From Zhengitettix transpicula (taxonomy: Eukaryota; Arthropoda; Insecta; Orthoptera; Tetrigidae), in assembly GCA_037074705.1 (NCBI GenBank), contig CM073596.1:22728001-22792000 (forward strand): a stretch of DNA of 64,000 bases, written 5' to 3'. The notes below the pieces were generated by a model. That model searched no databases. It was not told where the DNA came from and was given only the letters and a program-made list of their open reading frames with translations. The position numbers and the translations under genes were made by a program. Position 1 is the stretch's first letter; every line of letters begins with the position of its first letter. Below, piece by piece: positions 39,840-50,088 of this stretch.

Positions 39840-41010
39840 TTATTATTCTAATTAGGCACGCTTGCCGCCAACTCGCAGCTGTAAGTGGAGAGCCCCCTCA
39901 AGTGCTGCCAACTTCTGTCGTCTTCCCCCACCCGCGGCCGGCGCTAGCTCGCTCGGGTATCCATTTAGTCGGCAATTTACTTCCCCCGTGATGTGGTTCT
40001 TGTTATTTAAACCTCTTCATTAACTTTATCCATGGTGAATAATACGACAGCCGGGAATTGTAGCGTTGCGGTGTGGTTTCCTGTTTACATAAAGCTGCGA
40101 GGAGAAAGAACAACATTCCACATTTCTGCTCCACAGCCAGAAAACCACATCACGATTTAAAAGTAAACTACTTCACATACCGCGCAATGACTGCAAGTGA
40201 TACGTGGTGAAATTAAATTAGACTGTTCTTCATTGAACTCGAGATTTAATAGTCTTTAAAGGTAAAATCTTATTTAACATGCAAACTTTTACGAATCATA
40301 AAAATATTATGTAGACTTTATTATATTTCTTATAGTTTTAATAAATAAAAAATGGCGAAATTATAATACAAGCAAAGCAGAATTTTTTATTTCGAAGTTT
40401 CTGAATGTAATTATACCTGATACATTTATAATTATTATCTGTCCGCCTACCGTGGTCCTCAAAATAGTAACTGTAGCTGTGTAAACTGACTATTAGATTA
40501 CCTTCACGTAACAATCGAGGTCATGTAAATGTTATATGTTCATGCTACTTGATTGAACGTAGGCATAAGCTGTCTGTGGACAAAGCGGCGTGTGCAATTG
40601 CCTGTACAGACGGAGAAATGCGACGAGCACCTAGGAAGACGGACTACTCCTCCGCCTCCTCTTTTCACAAAGAGATCTCGGTTTTCCGGCTGAGCTGGTC
40701 CGCCTCGCCGAATGCAAATCAGTCTCCTCTTCCACGCTGCCGTGCCTTGTAGAATGGATGGGTGGACTCAATCTCGTCTCCTTGAGTATGCGGAGAAGGG
40801 AAGAAGGTAATTCCCAGTTGCTGACAACCCTCGGCGACCAGCGCCGCTGCGGGAGGTGTCGCGCCGAATATCTTAGCCGTGTCCTGACGCCGCACTTTGC
40901 TCAAGGACCACGCAGACAAGTACACACGCTAATTGCATCACAACATCCACGAAGCCTCTTTTGTGCAAACTCGTCCTACATCTCTGTGAACCTATTACCA
41001 CACGAGGAAT
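39840..41010. other. GC-richer intronic blocks next to the Rbp6 exon
   Basis: Two blocks (39840-40110 and 40540-41010), rich in CpG and CCCC/CGCC words, lie 0.8-2 kb upstream of the RRM2 exon in transcription order. Forward and reverse frames there are short and unrecognised. Candidate conserved intronic elements. Confidence 0.4.
40712..40719 (+). promoter_or_regulatory. POU octamer ATGCAAAT
   Basis: An exact octamer inside a 470-bp GC-richer, CpG-containing block (40540-41010), 1.7 kb upstream of the RRM2 exon in transcription order. POU factors act in neural cells, where Musashi proteins are used; the link to this gene is inference. Confidence 0.25.
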
Positions 41011-41545
41011 AACCCCTTGGTAAATTCACGTTGCTTTGCAGTCTACAACATTAGAAGTGATTACATTTTAAAATCGATAAGTTGCATAAAATGGTGTCCA
41101 TGGTCAGGCAAATGTGAATTATTTTGAAGGACCAAGAATCCGTAATCAATGAATGAGCAACGCATTGCGAGGAAGCAACTCGCATTACATGAATTTAAGA
41201 TCCATCCAAGTATGACTTACCAATATTCACCAAAGACTTTCTAAATTGTAGGACTTAAAAAAATGTGCAAACGAGTTAATATATCTATTTAAAAAAACAC
41301 AGTTTACAGAAAATGAATGAGAACTCGCATATCCCACTATTCAAGAAACTGTAAGACACGTTTAAAATAAATTCCTAGAACGCATTTTTTAATTCGTAAA
41401 TATACAAACCGCAGATAATACAATATTGCCCCATATTGGCAATATTAAAATAATAAGTTTTCAAATAACAAATTCGATTACATTTTATATTTTTTTAAAG
41501 CAATAGACTTCCATAAGTAATACACAAATATTACTTTTATAAATC

Positions 41546-41761
41546 AATAGCCAAATAACAGATAAAAATAACTAGTAAATAAATATCACACAACGTTTCG
41601 ACAATCCTTACTGCCAAAGTTTTTGAATTCATCGGCTGGCTTGTATGATGTGTCGTTCTTAAGGCTCTTCAGTTTTTTAATTACCTGACGAAAATGACAA
41701 CGGATTGCCGAAACGTAGTGTTGTATTTAATTACGAGTTATTTTTGTGTTTTTAGCTATTT
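41546..41761. mobile_element. foldback element C
   Basis: Imperfect arms of about 60 nt: left 41546-41607 (AATAGC, AAAAATAACT, CACAACGTTTCGACAATCC), and right 41702-41761, whose reverse complement reads AATAGCT, AAAAATAACTCG, CTACGTTTCGGCAATCC. The plus-strand centre has CTGACGA (41685-41691) and GAAA (41710-41713) around GACAA...TTGCC. This matches the shared centre of elements A and B. No coding. Confidence 0.7.
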
Positions 41762-42780
41762 ATTTACATAATTATTATACTTTCAGAACATACGTTTTAT
41801 ATTTGACAATACTCAAATACTACCCAGAGATTCTCAATAATAGTAATAGTGAAGTATGTAGTTTAACAAGACTAATTTTGTATTACAAATACATTATAAA
41901 ATTTCCCCCCAGTGAAGTTCTGCCCTACTGCTTTCATCCTTCCGTCAATTGATGGCCAGAACCCATTTTACTGAAATAATTAATTCAATAAAAAGTATTT
42001 CCGTAATGAGAAACCAAGCAATTATTTATTTTCAGAATTAGTTTAGGGAAACTTCCAGTCCCAAACATTATTGAATCTATTCAACAGATGAATTACAAGA
42101 ATGAGTATCCCCTTCTCAATACTGATTGGATGACTCCCTCCTATCAACTAAAAGGAGATATATTTAAATTGTACTGTCCACTTATCACTTACAATAAATA
42201 AATGTCCCCCCAATTAATAATCGACTTCTAAAGGCGCCTGCCTCGTTTCTTAAGTTTTTCTACTATACTTTTCTTCGAATATCGTTTTTAAATAAACATT
42301 AGTAGCAAACAGGAACGTGTATGTGAGCGTATGCTAAGAATTTTTCAATCACTGAACGCAATTTAGGTGGCAATGATTTTATCTACCGCCACTGATTGAT
42401 AAAGGCCGCGTGAGCCTGAGAAATTTATTTCAGTATGATAAAGAAAATATTCTGCCTGCAGCCCAGACGTTATTTTACGGTTATGGAGCGCTTTGAAGAT
42501 TGTCATCTCTCTTAAAGATGCATGTGAATTCATTCAAGCTTACTTTTGCTGCTAACAAAATATAAGTTCCACTTCTCTCGGGTAGTGAAGAAGATATCAG
42601 AACTTTGCCGAGTCAGGGAACGCCAAGCGCGGACTACAAAAAGACTTATCTTGAGGCGGAAGTTTTCCTTGGCTAACTTGTGACACGGGCTTTTCTATGA
42701 AATTGTTTGAGGGCGGGCTGTTGGGATCCCGGTGTCAATGGCATTCCGCACTGCAGATATTAATGGCCCCAGAGGAACGG

Positions 42781-42830
42781 TGACGTCAGCAATCTGCACA
42801 AGATAGATGTGCGCTCATGTGGTGACGTAA
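42781..42830. promoter_or_regulatory. CRE palindrome TGACGTCA with second site TGACGTAA
   Basis: TGACGTCA at 42781-42788 is a perfect CREB/ATF consensus palindrome. TGACGTAA at 42823-42830 is a bZIP-type variant. Both sit in a GC-richer block (about 42570-43010) in the intron upstream of the Rbp6 exon. Seen: the sites. Inferred: an enhancer. Each site may also occur by chance in 64 kb. Confidence 0.35.
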
Positions 42831-43414
42831 CATACGGCTCTGATGGCTAGAGACGTGCGCGATTGTGCTGAGGAATATAGAGTCTGTATAATTTATACGG
42901 AGAAATAGACGTGTAGCTATGCGTTACTGTCAGAACGGCGAGTGAATCAATGCGCCGGCAATGTTTCCCAACTACTCGACATCTTTCTGGTCCTCGTGGA
43001 GCTTTCGGGTCGATCCCAGTCTATATTGCATTCATCACCAATTATTACTAGTCAAGTGCTTCCCAAATAGAACACTCCACTGCCGCAATCAATTGACGTT
43101 TTCTCTTTTTTTGACACGAACTCCGGGCTTGTAACACGTTACCTTCCCCGTGAAGGTATCGTTATTGTAAAAATAAATAACGAGTTCCGGCTCGATCGGG
43201 TCCAATAATATGTCTATCTGATGAAAAGCTTCTTATAGTTTCTTACGTAGTCTTTTAAGTGATAAACATCGCCGCTGCAGTTATACGAACTCTTCTCTGA
43301 TCACAAACATTATGTTAGAAAATTTTTACAGAAGTAATGTAACCTTACGTATATAGTCCATTAAACCGTATCCTTATTAGTCTGATTTTTCTAACTAAGA
43401 GAGTCAAAGAAGCG

Positions 43415-43660
43415 AGCTGCTGTAATGTAGCGGTCAGCATCTTCGCCTCGTATCATAGCGGTCCAGGAAACTCGGCATGATCATGGATGTTTAGTCATGA
43501 AAACTGTGGTGAAGGCTGAAGGAGAATTGATACGCTGATCACATGCCACTCCAAGAAATCCAGAATGTGCCTTGGAAGATCAGTTGTTCTGGTAAGCCAA
43601 GGTCCTCAATGGACTGTAAAGCTAAGGAGAAAGAAGGAAAAGGGTGCTAAAGAGTTAAAT
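43415..43660 (+). mobile_element. tRNA-derived SINE, decayed
   Basis: The 5' part (GTAGCGGTCAGCATCTTCGC, then CTCGTATCA) resembles the D-arm and anticodon-arm region of a tRNA-Asp-like gene (GTATAGTGGTCAGTATCCCC type), that is an A box. It is followed after about 25 nt by a degenerate B box (GGTCCAGGAAACTCGG). A tRNA-unrelated body follows, with CCTTGGAAGATCAGTTG and AAGCCAAGGTCCTC, ending in AATGGACTGTAAAG and a purine-rich A/G tail (AAGGAGAAAGAAGG). The tRNA-like head plus A-rich tail is typical of insect SINEs. The promoter boxes are mutated, so it is probably silent. Confidence 0.5.
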
Positions 43661-44289
43661 TAAATAGGAGCAGAAAAGAAAGTATTATGGTGGAAGAAAG
43701 ATAATTTAATGACAAAAGTTTCAAAGAGAACGATTGATATTTTATATTATAGGGAGGAGTGAAATTTACTTTAAAACATTGTTGCGCAATTACACAACGT
43801 TTACAACCGTCCTGTCTCTTTTTGAATTTCTGTTCCTCACTCCATAAATGTAAATTCCTTCATAACCATTGTTTGTGTACATTCTATTATTGATCCATTA
43901 AATTTCCTAACTGAGCGAGTGTAAGCCCGTAACAATTATTACTGATTAATACGGCGGAAAGAAGATTTACATTGGATTAAATAAAACCATAATGAGACAT
44001 GTAAACAATACTATAAAATGAACATATAAAAATAATATTTTCACCGTTTCATCAAGTGGCAAACCCGATTAGATGATTACTTAAGATAATAGACATTCAG
44101 AAAAAGGCATGAATTTCGGAATATTCTATAATTCATGTTAGCATATATTAATCGAAATTTGCCCAGCCATTTGTTCTTAAGGAAGTTTTCGTTGGGACAG
44201 CTCCTGTGCTCATACAATTATTACGAATATAAACAATCCAAAGTGGGGCTTTCCGCTGTAAAACCTCATAGTCAAAATAAATTAACAAA

Positions 44290-44390
44290 TAAAATTGAAA
44301 TTGCCAATAGACAAAATTAAGTAATATATTTCACAACACACAGCGTTATTGGAATCCTTACGACTTTCGTCAGGTGATGAAAAATCCAAA
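44290..44390 (-). mobile_element. foldback family, probable half copy D
   Basis: Contains AATAGACAAAATTA, CACAACACACAGCG, GGAATCCTTACGAC and TTTCGTCAGGTGATGAA in the same order as element C read in reverse (AATAGC, CACAAC-ACG, GCAATCC, TTTCGTCAGGTAAT). No matching second arm is visible nearby, so it is either a decayed or a solitary copy. Confidence 0.5.
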
Positions 44391-46806
44391 CGACACGCAG
44401 CACAATATAGGTAAAGAATTAAAAATCTGAAAAGGTTCGATATGAATTACCCTTTAAGTAGTAGTAGTTTTGCATATCTGTCAAGTAAAAATTATTAAAA
44501 ATAAGCTCGCGGGAGGGAAAATTCTCCCTGTTAGTATTATTGCTTTAATCCGGCCACATATAACGAAAAGTGGAAATCTTACAAAAAGGTCAATGCAGGA
44601 GCAAAGGATTTTAATTCGAAATGACCTTTACGGTTTCAATTACCTCAAGCCATAAATATGCAAGCGTTGCGGGTGGTGAGGTCTGTAGGGGATGGATACT
44701 GGCGCTACACAGGTAGTACAATCAAGTAAAAAATGTCACGCGTTGGGTAAAGGATCGACCGAGGATATTTACATATAGCAAATCGTAAATGGCGAGTCTC
44801 GACTCGAACAAGCATTTCCTGTAGCTCTAAATCATGTTACGTAACTTTTATTAAATTCTGTAATGTTTAGGATCTGGACTTTTCCATACAAAGCTCCAGT
44901 ATCCAATACTTTGATAATAGAAACCACATGTTCGATTTAATCAACACTTACGTTTAGGGATAATATTCCTATTCAATTCTGTGTTATTCCTTATTCTTGG
45001 TGCTCCGTACTATACGTGAACAATATGTATTAGTTGCATTTTTAATTACGTGTAGAATGTAAGATTATTTTATGTATAATTATAGTTCTCCACGTTGCAC
45101 CTGTAGAGTCGAGTGACAGTTTAGGACTTGTCAATGTTTGTGAATGAGGACGTCCTGATTTTCTCGCAGCAGGTGTGTTTGTGGCTTATCTGTTTGCCAT
45201 TATTTCCGCCGCGATGCAATCACCGCATTTACGAGCGCGCTGGAAGACATCTTGATGGGGACACGCAGTAGTGCGGACACGCACAGGAATCCAATATGCA
45301 GTTACGGACAGGTACCGACGGACGTCCTCCATCCCCCATTACCCCGTTAGGGCGGATGCACACGTAGCCATTGTAGCAAAGTACAAAGTATGTGAAAAAT
45401 AAGATTAACTAATAAATTACAAAGCACAGATTCGTGACTCTCCCTGTTCTTGTATTCCTTTACAGTGTCTTTTAAATTCTTCATAAACTACACTGCGTTT
45501 TTCGACAACTATATCATTAGTGGTTGAAACACTTAGTTCTTCGTTTCTCCATGTGGCGAATTGTGTCTGAGGGAGAGCACTCGAGGATGAAATACAGAAC
45601 GAGGGCATGCAGAGTGGCAAAGTTTGTGACATTTCCTATTCACCCGGCGAAAGCAAAAGGATTGATGGATACGGGGAGAGAAATACATTGATCAACAGAA
45701 CAGAAAAAGGATTGTCCAACTAGACGACAAAGATTGACCAGGTAAAAAGAAACCATTAAACAATAGAGAAATGCTCATAAATTGAGAATAGAGGAAATAT
45801 AAACATAAGTTTTAAATAACTTAATACAGATTCTAAGTTGAGTTGAATACATTTATGATTTATCAACTCATTTTTGATCGTGTGTATCCTTTAACTAAAA
45901 GTGTAGTAAAAAATGTAGCCTACAGAAATGTGAAGTTACAGTTAAAATTACAACATAACAACTAAAATTAAAACTTTATTTTATATCTAACTTATATTCA
46001 ATTAAAATAAGTAGACAATGGCCGATAATTAGAATATTTATGAAATTGATAATTTAAATTTTTTAAATTTTTCGTTAATAATATAATGTTTGAAGAGGTC
46101 CCTCAGCAAAAGGAATAACGTTGTGTTGTATTTTAAATTAAGCAATGTATGTAGTTTTATGTTTTTAAATAAATTTTCTATCCACCATAACCTACTAATT
46201 TAGCATTTGAAAACTTCATACTTTGAGTATACAATTTTTGTTAATACGATTAATAAATAATTGAATTCAATAGCTCAAAATTCAAAGCCGTAGAAATTTT
46301 AAGCTTGTTTCTTGTCTTAGATCAGTATTGAGATCTTCGCTGTAAAATTTGAAATTCAGGCAAACATTACGACTTTTGTTTTCCGCCAACCCAAACAACT
46401 AACTTTTTAATTTATAAATAATTTCTTAAAAAATCCTGTGGAAGAACCAGAGACGACTGCGTCTGCGCTATTTGCGTGGTAAGCCGCGAGTCCACGTTTC
46501 CGGGTAACGCGCTGGTTGTAACAAGAAAAATAACCTTGGGTGAGGAAGTCTATGTATCACTTGAGTACGTAAGCAGATTCGAAACGTGTTAATATGTGGG
46601 CATGTAATAGATTATTTGTTTTTCCCAAATTTACGACAGCCCACCACAGTACAGCACTCAGAATTTGTAAGGTATAATCCTATCGAAATGAAAATTACAT
46701 ACTGTTATGATGAAGTAAATCTATATGAAACAGTTTCGTCTAGCGACTAACCTGATCTCGAATCTTCTTATCATAGAATTTCCCACACCCAAAATTCTCA
46801 ATTAAG

Positions 46807-46847
<41 letters not shown>

Positions 46848-47686
46848 CTGTCTGTGTGTCTCAGTCTGTGTATGTGTGTGTTCTATGATTAGCACTGTTC
46901 CTTCCTTCACTGAATAAACTATATCTAGATGCTTCAATAAACTTGTGCTCTCCTTCTTTTTCTCCTCGACTACTACTACTACGTCGTGTAGTGCCGTTTC
47001 AAATTATTTAATTAAAAGTCCATTTAATAGAATTGTGACTGCTTATAATTTAAGTACACAATTGGAAGTTTTAAATTACGACATTTTTCAGTCTGTAGTT
47101 AAAAAAAAATTTTACAGTTGATATTGAATAAATGATTATACATAACGTTACCTGGAATAAATTATCAAAACAATTAATTTTGGGAGTTCCGCGTCTTCCT
47201 CCCGAAGTACAGGTCTATGAATAAAGTTACAGTATGTTTCATTGTCATCTTTTAAGAAAAGAATAATATTCGTAACCCCTCGGTTCATAAACCTGGAGAC
47301 GCATAACTGCTTTATATTGGTCAGGGATTTGTACATAAAATCCGCCGAAGTTTGCTGCATTGGCTGGCTACAGGATACTTTATATTCCCTGGCCCTCGTC
47401 GCTAAAAGAAAAGTGCACATCAAGACGAGTTTAATTACGAAGCGCCAGCCAGCTCCAGGGCTGTGAATCTCGTTACGTTTTATAGATAGCATCTGCGGCA
47501 ATCACGGGAGACCACTATAAAGTTACAACGGGACAGCTGCTGAAATATTCAAATGTCCCTCTGGAGTGGCCACGGAAACCAGCACGCAACATCGACTGCC
47601 AGTTTCCCCACACAAATTCCCATCATATTAGACTTTCTCACCATTTTTTGACCCAACAGAAGTTTTTGCAGTTTATTTCCAATTTA
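44391..47686. other. intronic sequence
   Basis: A GC-richer block at 45110-45370 is followed by AT-rich sequence. A 117-codon reverse frame (47501-47148) has an N-terminal hydrophobic stretch (FVIKLVLMCTFLLATRA) that resembles a signal peptide, but it starts at TTG, has no recognised domain and is overlapped by an equally open forward frame. Confidence 0.5.
46807..46881. repeat. compound microsatellite (TA)n(TG)n(TC/TG)n
   Basis: TA units to 46829, then TG units to about 46847, then a mixed TCTG/TGTG tract to 46881. A 65-codon reverse frame through it (46937-46740), rich in THTHTH and YIYIYI, is a by-product of the repeat. Confidence 0.97.
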
Positions 47687-47910
47687 AATGTCTGACTTTC
47701 AAAAATGAAGATTTATGTGGGTTTCATTAAGATAGTTTACTAATACAAATGACATGCAAGTATGGAACCGAAACAGGAACGAGGAAACATTGCGCTAGCT
47801 ACGGATACAATGACAAAATGTGAAGATTATAGTCAGTAATGCGTAACAACCAAGTTTATACAGATTTAAGAATTAATGAAAACGGACAAATAACAATCGT
47901 CGAATCAAAT
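47687..47910 (+). repeat. long inverted repeat 2, left arm
   Basis: About 224 nt matching, in reverse complement, 49862-50088. Shared blocks include TTTATGTGGGTTTCATTAAG, GGAACCGAAACAGGAACGAG and GAATTAATGAAAACGGAC. There are more differences than in repeat 1, with a few small indels, perhaps 92-94% identity by eye. It is unrelated in sequence to repeat 1. Confidence 0.9.
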
Positions 47911-49861
47911 TAATTATTTTGGAAAGAATTTAATAATGGTAGACATCCTTATAGTGAGTACCCCTGATACGTTTCTACTTTAAAACATTATTTTGAAAAT
48001 GCATGACGAGGAAACTATTAGGAGATGGTACAATTGTAGTGATTGTCCGTTTTACATAATAAATTCCATAGTTTCTAAAATTTAATAAAAATACTGACTG
48101 ATACTTGATGCGTTATTGGAAGTTAATTTTCATGTCCGATTCTAAAATGTGTTCTGCATACTTCTTTTTGTGGTCGTTGATCTCGTTCTGAATGGACATC
48201 GAGTAACAGTTGGACAATACGTCAGTGAGCATTAATGCCAACTTTCTCAGGATGTGTATTGGAAAAGATGCAGATTGCAAGTTAGGTCAAATTAATTTTG
48301 GGTTCTATAATTCGAGGACTGAGGAAGTTTTAGCGATCAGACTATCCACCACATTCCTAATTAATGTATACATTGTAAGTAATATTTCATTTTGGTAAAA
48401 TCCATTTTTAGCCTGAAAATTCCTCCCGTTTGGCACATGTAGCAATGAAACTTATTGTAAGTTGGAAATTGTATGCAGAAGCATTGGATAAGGCGATAGG
48501 AATATGTATTTTCTTGTTTTTGTGTGAGAGCTAACGAACCAGCATGCATGGTGGTAGGTTTCATATTTGTCACTCTCAATTCCAACCGTAAAGAAAAAGG
48601 GGAAGTAAATATGTGCTCTTTAATAATCGATGTAGCCTATCTATACCAATACAAAGCAAACGTATCTATTAGGTTTCTACTTTAAAAACGTTAAACAAAT
48701 AACCGGCAGAGCACATGCCAAAGAATTTTTATACTTGTATTTATGCTTTCCCAGAGTACAACATATACTGCATATCTTACCAAATTTCATGTCAACCTTA
48801 TTTAAATTATTGGCTTCGTTTACATGATAACATTTTGATTACCACTGGTAATTCAAGAAGGTTAATAGCCCTCAACAAAGACAATTTTTAGACTTTTATC
48901 TAATATGGTGAAAATTATTAAAGAGGGCAAAAAAATTTTACAATGGAAAACTATCTGCGTCCTTTGGAGAACGGAGTGAATATGTAATAACAGAGAGACG
49001 ATTTGTGTCGCTTCTTTCTAAAAGCGGACAACAGTCCTTTGTATTTGATCTGAAGTGAATTGATGAAATAAATAAATATCTTAATAAAAGCAATAGACAT
49101 AAAAATTGAATTTTAGTTCAGTATGCACTCAGAACTGACCACATAATAATATATTAAAAAGGTAATGAACCGTAGTTTATTATGGACAGATGTGACTACG
49201 TCTTCTGTGGTAACTTTATAAAATTCCGTCGAAAGCTGTTACAAGCACCGTCGTATTCAGCATTTATTCAAAGGTTAAGCTAGGCCTGTCCAATATTCCC
49301 TCTCTCTAAATGGCCGTGCCCCAGATTCGGGCACCTGTCCTTGCAAGCTCCGCTACGAAATTACAGTCTACAGTTCGGAATGCGAGTTGGATCCGTCTGA
49401 AGTACGTTATGAAGAGTTGCCCCCCCCCCCTCCCCCGACACCCAACATCCACAGGGAGCTCCGTCGCCACAAAATCCTCCAGACCGCACAACAGCACACG
49501 CGTGACCACAACGCGTGTTCGTCCGAAATACTTGTGCGGACTATCCTGTTGTGGTCGCTTTAATGAAGCTAGGCCGCCGTGCGCTGCTATGTTATTCATG
49601 GGACGGATCTAGTTTGTCTTGCGAGGCCTGCAAACGTCACCAGCGAGAAGCATTTGCCGCCCACGACTTAAACTTTCCTCATCCATTGCGGTTACGACTT
49701 CGCGGAAACGTATTTCACTAAAATACTTTATAAATACACTGTGTTAATAACTGAAATATTAATCTCAGTAGCTTAATGGAATTTTCATGCTTTTAAAACT
49801 TCGCATCCCAATATTTCTTACTAATAAAATTGCGTATTATGTCTTTAATAATAATTACAAC
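47911..49861. other. spacer between the arms of long inverted repeat 2
   Basis: Mostly AT-rich. It contains one GC-richer block at 49300-49720 with a C-rich tract (about 49421-49437). Open frames there on both strands (49310-49612 forward, 49306-49599 reverse) show no motif I recognise. A weaker open stretch at 48210-48398 is likewise unrecognised. There is no visible transposase. Confidence 0.5.
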
Positions 49862-50088
49862 ATTTTATTCGACGATTGTTATTGTCTATTTGTCCGTTTT
49901 CATTAATTCTTAAATCTGTATAAACTTGCTTGTTACGCATTACTATAATATTCACATTTTGTCATCATATCCGTAGATTGCGGAATGTTTCCTCGTTCCT
50001 GTTTCGGTTCCATACCTGCATGTCATTTGTATTAGTAAACTGTCTTAATGAAACCCACATAAATCCTCATTTTTGAAAGCCAGACATT
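49862..50088 (-). repeat. long inverted repeat 2, right arm
   Basis: About 227 nt, the partner of 47687-47910 across a spacer of about 1.95 kb. Relative to the left arm it carries a short insertion (GACAATA) and lacks CAGT near the middle. Similarity fades beyond the outer edge, with a weak TTTGCAGTT/AACTGCAAA match that may extend the arms. Confidence 0.9.

Noticed and set aside
46740..46937. 65-codon reverse frame with THTHTH/YIYIYI
   Set aside because: Translation of a compound TA/TG microsatellite.
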